Below are positions 45,491 to 57,778 of a stretch of DNA of 64,000 nucleotides, piece by piece. Every line of letters begins with the position of its first letter. Position 1 is the first letter of the stretch. The translations under genes and the position numbers were made by a program. The DNA lies in assembly GCF_024679245.1 (NCBI RefSeq), contig NC_090177.1, positions 42,246,018 through 42,310,017 of the forward strand, read 5' to 3'. The DNA comes from Pseudorasbora parva. Lineage: Eukaryota > Chordata > Actinopteri > Cypriniformes > Gobionidae. Below the pieces are notes generated by a model. The model was not told the DNA's origin, ran no database searches, and worked only from the letters and a program-made list of their open reading frames with translations.

Positions 45491-46217
45491 CAAATCACCA
45501 GGGAGAACAGCAGTGTCAGAGGCAAGGCAGAGAGAGCGGTAATCAGTACACGATCAAGGGCGAGGAACAAAGCAGAGTCCGAACACAGGCAAAAGGAACA
45601 CAAGGAAATAACGCTCAGGAATGCAGCCGGGGTAAACAAGACTTCACAATGAGTGGCTGAGCAACCAGGGAACCGTATGAATAGAGGGAATGCACGTGAC
45701 GTCACCGTCAGCTGGAGCGACTGCGATTACGCCCCCTGAGAGGCAGCACTGGTTTATAGTGTGAATACAGCGAAAACACACAAAACCAGGCCCAGCACTA
45801 GAGGAGGAGGTAGGGGAGGCTGGTCCACGGACCCAATGGACATCGCTGTTATGAGCTTGAGACAGACTTGATAATAGCGTGCAATTTTCTCACTCAAACC
45901 ACAGCCAACTGCTGCAGCTTCTGCTTTATGAGGGAAACGCTGCCCGTAACTGCTTGTCTAGGATATGTAATCCTACGTAAGAATTCGTAATAATAGCATA
46001 TTATTAGCGAAAAGGAGCTAGCAAATGACCCAGTGTGTATCTGTATTTGGACTCGTTAAATGATTAAATTTCCAACGTGTTTTCGCCTCTGTGACTACAT
46101 GTAGCCAATCACAGACATGTTTGTAGATATCTACAATGCAGTTGGCCAATCACAGGTGTTGAACTTGAAATCCACTCACCGCTCGAGTGTTTGTCCAGGT
46201 GCTGTGTTCAGTTAACA
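45491..46217. other. Dispersed repeat and non-coding DNA
   Basis: 45491-45720 (aggcaaggcagag, cgagcgaggaacaaag-like text, aacaagacttcacaatgag, tggctgagcaacc) resembles a common fish dispersed repeat. The rest shows nothing recognisable. Confidence 0.4.
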
Positions 46218-46432
46218 CACGTGTCACAGAGTGACTTAATGCGGCGGAACCTAAAATGGCGGAAATTGTTCCGCCCGGACCGTTGTCCATGAGACACGCA
46301 ACCAGTTCCGGTAACTCCGGGCAACCGAAATGGGGCATTATTAAGAACAGGTGTGCGAATGGACGTGGCGATTGATGGTTGGACAATTCAGAGAAAAGGA
46401 GGCATATAAATAAGGTAACCAGAGAACAGCAA

Positions 46433-46530
46433 AGGGTGAAGTTGATTCCGGCCAACGCTGCGGGGTGGGGTGAAGTTGATTCCGGCCAACGCTGCGGGGT
46501 GGGGTGAAGTTTATCCCGGCAAATGCCGTG
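46433..46530. repeat. Three ~34-bp tandem units downstream of the TATA box
   Basis: gggtgaagttgattccggcc with aacgctgcggggt is repeated twice exactly and a third time with changes. Confidence 0.9.
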
Positions 46531-47346
46531 GGCGAGATGGAGCGATCGGTGGGTTGGAGGGACGGATTGAGGTGGATGGTACAGACTGGGCGAAGTGAAA
46601 ACAGAGTACTGGGCTGAAGAAAACACGGAGTTAAGTGTTTGAAGCATTCCTTTGTTGAAGCAACTGTGTTGATATGTATTATTACTGCCTTGAAGAGATT
46701 GTTTACATTGAGAAGTCATTGGGAACGTATTGAGAAGAGGAAGGAGTGTGCTAAAAGGTCGTGGTCTTGACGTTTCCATATGATCATCCTCTGCACCGAC
46801 CCTTTCCACGATCCAGGACCTATTTCCCGGCCCAACGTGGTGATCCTGACCCTAATTCACCGTGAGTGTGTGTGGAGTACAGTGGGTGAGTCTTTTCGAT
46901 GTGTGTCCACCTGAAGAATTATAGTGTTGTGCTGTGCAAACGTTGTCAGCGATCCCTCCCCAGGCCGAAGAGGAAGCCCTGCATTAGAGGAAGTGAATTG
47001 GTGACGATGGGCGATTGTTGCATATATATATATATATATACACCCGACTGTGACTCGTCAACCCCTTTCCCCCACCTGGTGGTGGCGTGGCAACTGTATG
47101 AAGTAAGAGCTTGCTGTGAATAGTGTGTGGAGTATAGAAGGACGGGAAGTTTGAATTGGCTGATGCGTAGAAGGAGCTTATGCGCTGTCTCTGTATAATC
47201 ATATGTCTGTGAAGTGCTTTCAGGACTGAGCCAAGGGCTCTGCGTCATCGTGGGACTGTTCTACTATGTGTGGGAAGTCAACGTCAACGTGTTCCTTAGA
47301 AGTCTGTCCTAGCGAGGAAGGCTGGAAGTCCGCTGTGTGTAAACAC

Positions 47347-49080
47347 ACTAAAGCTAAGAGCCAAGCGTACCGCCTGTATACTCACCTGTACGTCCCAAAG
47401 CTAAGAGCCCAGTGTACTGTCCTGTATACTCACCTACACGTCTAAAGCTAAGAGCCCAGTGTACCGCCTGTATACTCACCTGTATGCCTAAAGCTAAGAG
47501 CCCAGTGTACCGCCTGTATACTCACCTGTATGCCTAAAGCTAAGAGCCCAGTGTACCGCCTGTATACTCACCTGTATGCCCAAAGCTAAGAGCCCAGTGT
47601 ACCGCCTGTATACTCACCTGTACACGTCTAAAGCTAAGAGCCCAGTGTACCGCCTGTATACTCACCTGTATGCCCAAAGCTAAGAGCCCAGTGTACCGCC
47701 TGTATACTCACCTGTATGCCCAAAGCTAAGAGCCCAGTGTACCGCCGTATACTCACCTGTACGCCCAAAGCTAAGAGCCCAGTGTACCGCCCGTATACTC
47801 ACCTGCACGTCCAAAGCTAAGAGCCCAGTTTACCGCCTGTATACTCACCTGCACGTCCAAAGCTAAGAGCCCAGTGTACCGCCTGTATACTCACCTGCAC
47901 GTCCAAAGCTAAGAGCCCAGTGTACGGTCCTGTATACTCACCTGTACGTCTAAAGCTAAGAGCCCAGTGTACCGCCTGTATACTCACCTGTATGCCCAAA
48001 GCTAAGAGCCCAGTGTACCGCCTGTATACTCACCTGTACACGTCTAAAGCTAAGAGCCCAGTGTACCGCCTGTATACTCACCTGTATGCCCAAAGCTAAG
48101 AGCCCAGTGTACCGCCTGTGTACTCACCTGTATGCCCAAAGCTAAGAGCCCAGTGTACCGCCGTATACTCACCTGTACGCCCAAAGCTAAGAGCCCAGTG
48201 TACCGTCTGTATACTCACCTGCACGTCCAAAGCTAAGAGCCCAGTGTACGGTCCTGTATACTCACCTGTACGTCTAAAGCTAAGAGCCCAGTGTACCGCC
48301 TGTATACTCACCTGTATGCCCAAAGCTAAGAGCCCAGCGTACCGCCTGTATACTGGACTGGACTGCATTTATATAGCGCTTTTATCCAAAGCGCTTTACA
48401 TTTTGCCTCACATTCACCCATTCATACACCGACGGCGATGTCAGCCATGTAAGGCGCCATCCAGCTCGTCGGGAGCAGCTGGGGTTAGGTGTCTTGCTCA
48501 TGGACACTTCGGCACTTGGTCAGGTGGAACCGGGGATTGAACCACCAACCTTCTGGTTTGTAGACAACCTACATGAACCACTGAGCCACTGCCGCTCCAC
48601 TGCCGTATACTCACCTGTACACGTCTAAAGCTAAGAGCCCAGTGTACCGCCTGTATACTCACCTGTATGCCCAAAGCTAAGAGCCCAGTGTACCGCCTGT
48701 ATACTCACCTGTACGCCCAAAGCTAAGAGCCCAGTGTACCGCCTGTATACTCACCTGTATGCCCAAAGCTAAGAGCCCAGTGTACGGTCTGTATACTCAC
48801 CTGCACGTCCAAAGCTAAGAGCCCAGTGTACTGTCCTGTATACTCACCTGCACGTCCAAAGCTAAGAGCCCAGTGTACGGTCCTGTATACTCACCTGTAC
48901 GTCTAAAGCTAAGAGCCCAGTGTACCGCCTGTATACTCACCTGTATGCCCAAAGCTAAGAGCCCAGTGTACCGCCTGTATACTCACCTGTACGCCCAAAG
49001 CTAAGAGCCCAGTGTACCGCCTGTATACTCACCTGTACGCCCAAAACTAAGAGTCCAGTGTACCGTCTGTATATTCACCT
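47347..49080. repeat. 46-bp minisatellite, about 32 units
   Basis: Units of aaagctaagagcccagtgta followed by ccgcctgtatactcacctgt and a variable 3-9-nt linker recur every 46 bp (45-50). Linker variants (atgccc, acgtc, acacgtct, gcacgtc) recur in blocks, suggesting multi-unit duplications. One 250-bp insertion splits the array. Confidence 0.97.
48355..48604. mobile_element. 250-bp SINE-like insertion in the minisatellite
   Basis: ggactggactgcatttatat agcgcttttatccaaagcgc begins a common teleost dispersed repeat. GTATACT flanks both sides (48348-48354 and 48605-48611). Confidence 0.85.
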
Positions 49081-49086
49081 GTAAGC

Positions 49087-49270
49087 CTAGGCTTGTACGA
49101 AGAAGAGAGAGAGCTGGGAAGATCCGTTGAGAGTCAGAAGTGACTCAGATTCTAAAGCCAAGAGCCCAGTGTACCGCCTGTATACTCACCTGTAAGCCTA
49201 GGCTGGTACGAAGAAGAGAGAGAGCTGGGAAGATCCGTTGAGAGTCAGAAGCGACTCAGATCCCAAGGCC
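49087..49270. repeat. ~110-bp direct duplication at the array end
   Basis: acgaagaagagagagagctg with ggaagatccgttgagagtca and agaag.gactcagat occurs twice. Confidence 0.9.
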
Positions 49271-49481
49271 CCAGTCCTAGAGGGCTGGTTACCCCTCTTT
49301 TAGTATCCCTTTCCCCCCTTTCTTATAATTCTCTTTTTAAATTAATAAACATTGTTTTTAACTTACCTGTCCTCGTCTGTCCGGTCATTGGGGTGTTTCT
49401 GGGACCTCCTCAGGGTAGAAACTGAGGGAGGAGCGGGACTCGCGCCAGGGGCGGTCCGCTCCGACCTGTGACACACGCGTA

Positions 49482-49861
49482 AGTAAGTGCAGTGCAGACA
49501 TTGTGAAAATAAAAGCTTCATTGTATACCAGCTTCACTGCGGAGATCTGTGAGATTGCGTTTATTGAATGAGTGACAGCCTTTAGTGATTATAAAGGGAG
49601 CACTCTTTGCATGATGTCTGGGCAATATAATTATTATTTATTTTTTATTCATAGGTCTATAATATATTTAGAATTTGAATAAAACAGTTTTTTCTATTTG
49701 TGACAAGCGGCCACATACACGCTTCAATACATTGACCAATCCACTCCACATATACAAGCGGGATTCACTCGAAAAATGTGATGATCAGTTATAAATAATC
49801 ATGTCGAAATCAGGCTCATAAAAATGTCGATTCCTGGCTGCATGTCATTATCCATGGATCA
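49482..49861. other. Non-coding
   Basis: Nothing recognised except short AT-rich runs. Confidence 0.4.
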
Positions 49862-50089
49862 CTGAATCTTAGGGATGGGTAGCTCGACACCCTGTGTCGA
49901 CACACGTCTCGAGTTTTCGAAGCACTAGTGTTTCGGAGCATTGCTTTGAAATGAGGCTGTCACGTGACCTGTGGAAATGAAGCTTCGTTATGTCACTGAC
50001 ACGTCATCATGACGTGCTCAAATACTGAGTGCGTCGATTGTGCTGTCCCATATCTGCTATCCATTTAGTGCGATATTCTAATTAGCTTA

Positions 50090-50390
50090 ATAATAATAAT
50101 AATAATAATAATAATGCGTTCGATTTATATAGCGCTTTTTCTAGGCACTCAAAGCGCTTTATAAAGAAGGGGGGAATCTCCTCAACCACCACCAATGTGC
50201 AGCAACATCTGGATGATGCGACGGCAGCCATATTGTGCCAGAACGCTCACCACACACCAGCTTATGGTGGAGAGGAGACCGAGTGATGAAGCCAATCAGG
50301 ATATGGGGATGATTAGGAGGCCATGATGGACAGAGGCCAACGGGCAAATTTGGCCAGGATGCCGGGGTTACACCCCTACTCTTTTTCCTC
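50090..50390. mobile_element. SINE-like dispersed repeat
   Basis: It begins with (AAT)n and tttatatagcgctttttctaggcactc, and ends ggggttacacccctactctt. It is a familiar teleost repeat in reverse orientation relative to its tail. Confidence 0.7.
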
Positions 50391-50637
50391 TTTTTCCTCT
50401 TAATAATGTAATCATTTTTAACTTGGTGCGTTGTTGCTAATTAAAGGGCTACAATTAAATACATCTGAATGAAATTGTCTGAATGTAAATTAAAACACCA
50501 TGCAATTAAGCTCAACCACTGTTCCCAGAAAACTGAATAAAAGTCCTTTCTCGACGACTCAACTTATTTGCTGTTTGTAAACGCTGTCCTCAGTTGTCAA
50601 CAGCTCACATTGTTTTTAATTTCAATATGGAGAATGC

Positions 50638-50860
50638 ATGAAAGAGACCACGTTAGTGTGGGAACACTTCAGTCTCGACACTCCTAATAAAGTATCATGC
50701 ATGACCAAACTTTATCTTATTCTACTAATACATCCTCAATGCTTCGACATCTACGCTCCAAACATCCAAATGCTTTGGCCAACGAGACTCCTACAACAGA
50801 GCACCAGTCTGCTCCAACTGAAAAAGGTCAAATTTGGGACTAAAAAATATTATGTACTCT
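50638..50860 (+). pseudogene. hAT transposase BED zinc finger exon, frameshifted
   Basis: The first frame gives VWEHFSLDTPNKVSC, the start of a BED finger. About 20 codons later another frame supplies SSMLRHLRSKHPNAL, the His-x4-His end. A small indel near 50700-50710 therefore breaks a BED domain, the DNA-binding module of Ac-like hAT transposases. The following 500 bp to 51379 is AT-rich and non-coding, consistent with an intron or decay. Confidence 0.8.
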
Positions 50861-51378
50861 CCCCAAAGAGTGATAAAGTAATTAAAATGCATGAAAATTC
50901 ACCCTTTTGAAGTTCAAGTTTTCATTTTCTATTCCGTGTCTTTATGTGGTGGAATATATTTATATCCAGAAATATTAACTAATCATAAACAGTGTAGCCA
51001 AAGGTTCAAAGGAACTCAACCAATCCTATTTCTAATATTCATGTCTTTCACAATGACCTTTATACACATAATTGTTACTTTTATTATCCAACTTTATGTC
51101 TCTAGCAGACTGTGTTTATGAAATGTAGGTCCTTTGCCCACCTCTGTATTTTACTTTCCATTAGTGGGGTGGGTTGATATAGGTTATGTTGGATTTTTAG
51201 GCCAACTCCAAACAAACACTTTTGAATTGTGTCTACACTATAACCAACTGAACTCCAAAAGGGTGTACAGATTTTGTATTGCCAATTAAATATTTTTTGT
51301 TACTTGGTTAAACACTGCATGGGCTTAGTTTGCATTACTTACTTTTACTTACACTGCCAATATGAATTAATGGTATAA

Positions 51379-52323
51379 TTGTGCTGTGTATTATTTGGAA
51401 GGAAGAAGGAGCTTGATGACGCCCTTGTCAACATGGTTGTGAAGGACTTGCAGCCTTTCTCCATCGTGGAAGACGAGGGATTTAGAGCATTTGTGAACAA
51501 GTTGGACCCCACCTATGTTCTGCCAACCCGGAAAACTGTTAAGACGATGGTCAGAGAGAAATACAAAGAGGTGAAGCAAAAGGCACATCTGCAGAACATC
51601 CCATCTGTCTGCCTCACAGCTGATATGTGGACCTCCCTCACTATGGAGTCCTATCTGGGGGTCACATGCCACTACACTAACAGCAACACAGAACTTGGGT
51701 CAGTGATCCTGGGAGTATCAAAGTTCCCAAAATCACATACAGCCGACAACATCAAAGAGGCTTTGTCGGATCTGATATCTGACTGGGGGCTCACTGGTTC
51801 AGTTGCTGCCATGGTGACAGACAATGCGGCCAACATGGTATCAGGAATTCAGAAGCTGGGACTACGCCATCTCCCTTGCTTTGCTCATACCATCGACCTC
51901 ATTGTTAAGAGGGCAGTTGAAGGGCATGAGGTGTTGGCAGACATCCGTAAAAGAGCCAGGAGAGTGGTGTCTTTTTTCAGGAGCAGCACTAAGGCCACTG
52001 AAAACCTAATCCTTGCCCAAGATAGGATGGGCAGGCAGCCCCTGAAGCTTCTCCAGGAAGTGGACACCAGATGGAACAGCACGCATGATATGCTGCAAAG
52101 ACTCATTGACCTCAGAGAGCCTGTTGGTGCTGCTTTGGCTAGTTTGTCAAGTGACATCATGCCACTTTCAAGTGCTGATTTTGACATCATTCCTGAAAGC
52201 CTTGAAGTACTGGCACCCTTCAAGTATGCCACTAAAGAGCTCTCCGGTGAGAAGTGCGTGTCAGCTTCAAAGATCATCCCAATCATTAGGATGATTCAGC
52301 ACAAGGTGGCAGAAAAAACAGCC
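51379..52323 (+). pseudogene. hAT transposase catalytic region, N-terminal part
   Basis: The frame reads DALVNMVVKDLQPFSIVEDEGF, then LTADMWTS (first catalytic Asp), VTDNAANM (second Asp), LPCFAHTIDL and EVDTRWNST. This is the DDE/RNase H-like order of hAT transposases. Coding ends at about 52323, where a palindromic CACTG-ended element begins. Residues after AEKTA in the open frame derive from that insertion. Confidence 0.92.
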
Positions 52324-52325
52324 CA

Positions 52326-55006
52326 CACTGTAAAAAATGATCGTGATTTTAACGGTCAAAGGTTGTAAAAATGCTACAGTTAAAAATTGTTATTTGGTTA
52401 ACACAAAGTTTCCTTACTATATACGGTGAATAACTGCAATAGATCTAACCTTATGGAAATTTACAGAAAAACAATGTAAAATCCCAACAGAAAAGTATAG
52501 AAAACCCAAAAGCATATTTTTTTTTTGTTTGAATCACAGTGAACTTTTGTAAACTATTAAACAGAATATTTTGTTATATTTACAACATGTGATTAATAAA
52601 ATTTATTTGATAAAACTACAAATATTGGTATTAAAAACCTGTAAGTTTTTTGAGAAAATACTGTAAAAACTATTTTGTTAATTTGACATGCAAATATTGT
52701 GACAATTAAAATTTTTGTCAGTTGTTCTTAAAAATGTAAGTCACTTTACACGTTTATGCACTTAAAAAATGTCTAAACATGTATTTGAATTGCATATAAA
52801 TGTTCCATGCATTTGGATTATGTAAGTTTAACAAACAAATTAATCAACTTACTAAGAATCAGTAAGATAAATCTTATTTGTAAATCATTTATAAATGAAA
52901 CAGGTAAGATTTATTTAATTATATTAATAAACTAAATGTGACGGATAAATCCCAGTTACACGTAAATTAAACAGTTAAGATTTATGTAATAGTACACAGA
53001 AAAATCGCAGACGTTAAATGAACACTTCCTAGTGTTGATGTGTGTGCTCACTAATCAGTTAAAGTACCATTGAAGCAGTGTTGAAGTTAATGAGATAATT
53101 AAGAGATGATTGAGCATTAATGATGAACACCTGATGATAATGAGCACAATCACTGAAGGAAAGAGAAACACGAGAACTACAACTGACTTCAGCCACAGCT
53201 TTAGATGAAATCAACTGAAGATAAATGAAGACATTAAATCTCTGAAGATCTCAGCAGAGGATTAAACAACTCCACAAACAACATTACCAGCTTCATGCAT
53301 TACTAACCAGACTGACTTTATTTCTGTGGATGTTGATGTTTTATTGAATATAATAGTTTTTTTGAAGTCACCATGATGGTGAGCAGTGTTTGCTTTAGTT
53401 GGGCTCTTGACCCTTGACTCTCCAACATTAGTTTTCTGGCTGCTTTAACTGTGTTTATAAAGCACTTTTGTTACAGCATGGAAAGCCAAGCAGAAACATG
53501 GTCAGGTGATTTGTCTCTTAGTTCATGATTATATAATCATCATGTAGTGATCACTGGTCTTGTTCAGAGTCTAAGACTCTGTTTATGTGTTATTAATTTT
53601 GTTTTATCATAATAGTGGTCAGTTGGTTCTATAGCATGAGCGCTGTCGTGACAATCTAATATGCAGAATGTAAAAAAAAAAAAAATAGTGCACAAAAGGT
53701 TTAATCTATGGCAATTATTAGACACAAACAGATATCAAGAAGCAGTGTATGAATCTCAACAATGGTGACAATCAATGAAAAGCTTCATGCTGCAGTGCAT
53801 GCTGGGTACCACCAATCAAAACTCTCCAATGGGTCCCAGCATGCATTGCAGCATGAATAAATTATGCATCTGAATTGTGATTTTTTTTTTTTCACCATTG
53901 TAGAGATGCACACACTGATTCTTGATGTCTGTGTTTGTCTAAATAATGCCGTAGATTAAACCTTTTTATTGGTCCTGCAAATTGTTTGATTGTCACAACG
54001 ATGCATGAGTTTACAAAATAAACCACATGGCTTTTTTACACATACTACACAATTAACACATTACCTCTATATCCAGAGAATTGGAATCTGAATGAGTTTA
54101 GTGATTCAGCCACTACATGATGATTATATAATCATCATTAAAGAGCCAAATCACCTGACCATGGATTTTGGCTTTCCATGCCATAACCAAAGTGCTTTAT
54201 AAACACAGGTTAAGCAGCCAGAAAACTAATGTTGGAGAGTCAAGGGTCAAGAGCCCAACTAAAGCAAACATAGCTCACCATCATGGTGACTTCATAAAAA
54301 AACTATTATTTTAATTAAAACAGAAATTACAACAATAAAGTCAGTTTGGTTAGTAATGTGTGAAGCTGGTAATGCTGTTTGTGCAGTTGTTTAATCCTCT
54401 GCTGAGATCTTCAGAGATTTAATGTCTTCTTTTATCTTCAGTTGATTTCATCTAAAGCTGTGGCTGAAGTCAGTTGTAGTTCTCGTGTTTCTCTTTCCTT
54501 CAGTGATTCTGCTCATTATCATCAGGTGTTCATCATTAATGCTCAATCATATCTTAATTATCTCATTAACTTCAACACTGCTTCAATGGTACTTTAACTC
54601 AGTAGTGAGCACACACATCAACAATAGGAAGTGTTCATTTAACATTGCCGTTTTTCTGTGTACTATTACATAATTCCTAACTGTTTCATTTACGTATAAC
54701 TGGCATTTATCAATCACCTTCAGTTTATTAATTTGTCTATGTAAAAATAATCCAAATTTATTGGAAATGCATATGCAGTTTACATACAAAAAATCTTATG
54801 CTTTACATTTTAATGTAATACTTACTGGTTTTCTATTTATTTTTAATAAAAAAAATAAAAAAAACTGTGCCTCCTCTAACCACAGACTTGTACTTGTCCG
54901 CCTAATTTTGAATTTCATTGTGCGCATAGTTTCATAATTCTCTGGTAACCACAGCTGCCAGCATTTTCCTGTAAAAATAATAAAAAATTGTAGTTTTTTT
55001 ACAGTG
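52326..55006. mobile_element. 2.68-kb foldback element, family A, copy 2
   Basis: It begins CACTGTAAAAAATGATCGTG and ends tttttttacagtg. It is a giant imperfect palindrome with its centre near 53820: 52940-53560 pairs with 54120-54700, and the central gcatgctgggtacc/ggtcccagcatgc also pair. It has no ORF. CACTG ends suggest EnSpm/CACTA-type mobilisation; the flanking dinucleotide is CA on the left. Confidence 0.85.
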
Positions 55007-55008
55007 TA

Positions 55009-55927
55009 CACTTTTTACAGATCCCCATAAAATTTACGGTAAAAAACCGGCAGCTGTGGTTGCCAGAACTTTACCGTAAAAAATACGGCAGTAACGTTTA
55101 AGGTTTTACGGGACAGCAGCATATAATTTAAAGTTTTATAATGTAATAATTACGGTTAAAAAACATTTATTTTACAGTTCAAAACTATATAATTTAAAGA
55201 TTTATACATTTTATTTTATTTTACAGTAAAATACCGTTAAATTTACAGTTTTACGAAGTGAAAAAGAACAGGGCATTGTGTAATTTACAGTGAAAAAACG
55301 TAAATTGACATTCCCAGAATTCCCCACATGGCACTTCGCATTTGATGCATTTTCATTGAATTAACTGTTTCTTCTTAGTTTTTTCTAATCACATATGTTC
55401 ATTAAGGTTTTATGTTACATCTAATGTTGCTAAATTAATGTTTATTGCATTTTTAAAACATCATGTGTGCTACCATGATGGTGTTTGGTGTTTAGTGTTT
55501 GTGTGTGCACCTTCTATATGTTAATATTGTTCCTCCAAAAGCTGCGTGTGATGAGCTTTGATTCATCATGTGATTCTCATCACCACTATTATTGGTGATT
55601 GTCAAATTATATAAAAGGAAAATAACAGATATTAGCATTTCAATAAGTCGGTAATTTAATATTTCAGTTCAATAATTTTTTTTTACCATTATTATTTTAT
55701 AGTGTACTATGTACACATAATTATTTCAGTATAAACTTTCAAATTATAGGGTTTTTAACTGTAAAATAAACAATTTTTAACCGTAATTACCACATTATAA
55801 ACCTTTAAATTATATGCTGTTGTCCCGTAAAACCTAAAACGTTACTGCCGTATTTTTTACGGTGAAGTTCTGGCAACCAGAGCTGCCGGTTTTTTACCGT
55901 AAATTTGATGGGTATTTTTTTACAGTG
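55009..55927. mobile_element. 919-bp palindromic element B, next to A
   Basis: 55020-55200 is the reverse complement of about 55740-55915 (aaatttacggtaaaaaaccg, ggcagct.tggttgccagaa). The right end is tttttttacagtg followed by CA. Ends and the ggcagctgtggtt motif are shared with A, so A and B are related. No ORF. Confidence 0.8.
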
Positions 55928-55929
55928 CA

Positions 55930-56545
55930 TGCAAGAAATCCATCTGCTTCATCCTTAGGAATGGCTCTTCAGCAGTACATCAACAAGCGGTGCAGTAATG
56001 TTGAATCCATCCGTGTGCTTGCACTGGCCACATTGCTAGATCCCAGATTTAAGACCCTTGGGTTTGGCAACCAGGATAATGCCCGTGAAGCTGAACGGCT
56101 GTTGACAGGTGAATGTGCTTCAATGATACGGCTAACCAGTGAGAAAGCTTCACAAGCAGTGGAATCATCATCTTCATCTTCATCTCAGGCAGCTCAGAAG
56201 CCACCATCCTCAGATAACCTGTGGGAGCTCCTGGATAGCCGGGTCAGTGAGACACAACAGCATCATAGCTATAATGCTGATCCCACAATAGAGGTCAAGA
56301 GATACATCAATGATGCATACCTCCCTCGAAGTGATGACCCTCTCAAGTACTGGCAGGCCCATAAAGTATACCCCAATCTTTATGCTTTGGCCAGTAAATA
56401 TCTAGCCATTACAGCCACATCTGTTCCGTGTGTACGAATATTTTCTAAAGCTGGGGATGTGATTAGTAAAAAAAGGACCCACTTAAACTCCAGCACAGCA
56501 GAACAAATAATATTCTTGAACAAAAATATGCAATTGCATTTGTAA
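55930..56545 (+). pseudogene. hAT transposase C-terminal part with dimerisation domain
   Basis: The frame continues the transposase after the insertion: SSLGMALQQYINKRCSNVES, LATLLDPRFKTLGF, a Ser-rich spacer, and a hAT C-terminal dimerisation domain (PLKYWQAHK, LASKYLAITATSVPCVRIFS, KAGDVISKKRTHL, IIFLNKN). The usual Glu before RxFS is changed (CVRIFS). Coding before about 55928 in the long frame belongs to the insertion. The stop is at 56543-56545. Confidence 0.92.
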
Positions 56546-56915
56546 TTGTGTATTTGTGTGCTTTGTTTTTACAAAATGCATGTTTGTGTTGTTTTGTAAG
56601 GAACACAAAAAATAGTGCAATGAAAAATCACCTAGGCCTCATTTATTGGCATATTTAACATTCTATTTAGAAGTTTATGTGAGTAAAAATGAAGAACAGA
56701 AAGTCTTTATTTGTCATTGTATTGTGCAAAATACAATGAAAATTATTAAATATACAAATAAACCTTCCCAATGAACAACATCTGAATGAATGACACAGTT
56801 GGTGTAGGAATTTTTATTGACCACCAGATGGCAGAGTAGAGCACTGTGTCAAAAGCTTCGAAGCACCAACACAGTTTGTCTCACTGCTTCAGAAGCTTCG
56901 TTTGGCACATCCCTA
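56546..56915. other. hAT 3' non-coding end
   Basis: AT-rich, then subterminal aaaagcttcgaagcacc and cagaagcttcgtttggc motifs before the right terminus. Confidence 0.7.
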
Positions 56916-57109
56916 CTGAATCTGTGATAAGTTGTAAGGACCACTATATCGAGCCCAACCTTTAGTTTAAACTGATCATTTTTTGCTCTACTCACGTTTT
57001 CCTCTATTAGCTGCGGTCACGCAGCAGCTCTTCTGCCGTTCAGCCCCGGCTGAGGAGTGTTCCGGCGGGAAAGTGCCGATGCACTCCCTCTATAGTCTGT
57101 AATGTGGAA

Positions 57110-57778
57110 CCATAGACAGTAAAAGAAATGGACGGAGCGTTCCCATTGACGTCAACGGCGAAAGAATGAAGTCAACCTAGGGGCACTCACTTCCTGATGG
57201 CTGAGCGAACTGCGCAGGCTCAGACTGAGCTTGACGACGTAGATGTGACGTGAGCCTCCTGTCTGACAGCTGTAAGTCTTCTAGTAGTTGTGGAAAGTAA
57301 AATCTGAATCACGTTGTTTAAATATTTTCTCCCGTTGCTTTTGGCTCACTATGGGCTTCTCCCCATTTTTCCCCCTTGACTTTATCAGACTTTATGTCTC
57401 CACGTCCCCCCGACTGTCTCATAGACAGTAAAAGATTGTTTCTGAGCGTCTCCTCCTGTCTATACGGTAATTTCTCAACTGTGCGACAGAGTCGCATTGG
57501 TTATGATGCAATCATTCGCCTATTTTTACAAAAACAGCTTCTGCGGGGCGATAGTGTAAGATACAAGGTAATGGAGCCTTTTATGCATTGTCGTGTTTCT
57601 TTATAAATAAACAATGGACAAATGGAGTCTTTAAACGCCTCAGATGTAAAGTTATTCACTGTCAAAGTGACTCAAAAATGAATGGGAGTCAATGGGATGC
57701 TAACAGCAGGTGATGGCTTGGTTAGCAATGGCCGCCCCTAGGGGTGGAACGCTTTCCGAGCGCTAGATTACCCGCTTG
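57110..57778 (+). repeat. Inverted repeat pair, left copy (~670 bp MITE-like)
   Basis: It runs from accatagacagtaaaagaaatgg to gctagattacccgcttg. The whole length matches the reverse complement of 60004-60671 with scattered substitutions and one difference block near each end. Open frames within both copies are shared by homology and lack domains. Confidence 0.93.

Larger units (their letters stand above)
46222..49473 (+). repeat. 3.25-kb probable solo LTR with expanded minisatellite
   Basis: It starts TGTCACAG and ends CTGTGACA, flanked by CACG on both sides (46218-46221 and 49474-49477). A TATA box (catataaata, 46403-46412) and a downstream aataaa (49344-49349) fit LTR promoter and polyadenylation positions. 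No coding region is present. The interior holds three ~34-bp repeats near 46433-46530 and a 1.7-kb 46-bp minisatellite. A DNA transposon with 8-bp inverted ends is the alternative. Confidence 0.65.
49870..56915 (+). mobile_element. Full-length hAT transposon with nested insertions
   Basis: Perfect 8-bp duplications CTGAATCT flank it (49862-49869 and 56916-56923). The ends are TAGGGATG and CATCCCTA. Subterminal gaagcttcg and cgaagca motifs occur on both sides. It is 7046 bp, of which about 3.6 kb (52326-55927) and about 0.3 kb (50090-50390) are later insertions. It encodes a BED-finger hAT transposase broken by the insertion and at least one frameshift. Confidence 0.93.

Noticed and set aside
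46150..46809. 219-codon minus-strand frame
   Set aside because: Lies across the start of the probable solo LTR, includes the 34-bp repeats, and shows no domain; opposite to the TATA box orientation.
47807..48540. Frames of 14-15-residue repeats in the 46-bp minisatellite
   Set aside because: Repeat translation only; the period is not a multiple of three and the frame drifts.
47347..49080. CRISPR array
   Set aside because: Regular 46-bp units, but there are no unique spacers; linkers are short variants of the same sequence and the genome is vertebrate.
57376..57606. 76-codon frame with a matching 60-codon frame at 60224-60406
   Set aside because: Shared because both lie in the inverted repeat copies; no domain and different lengths.
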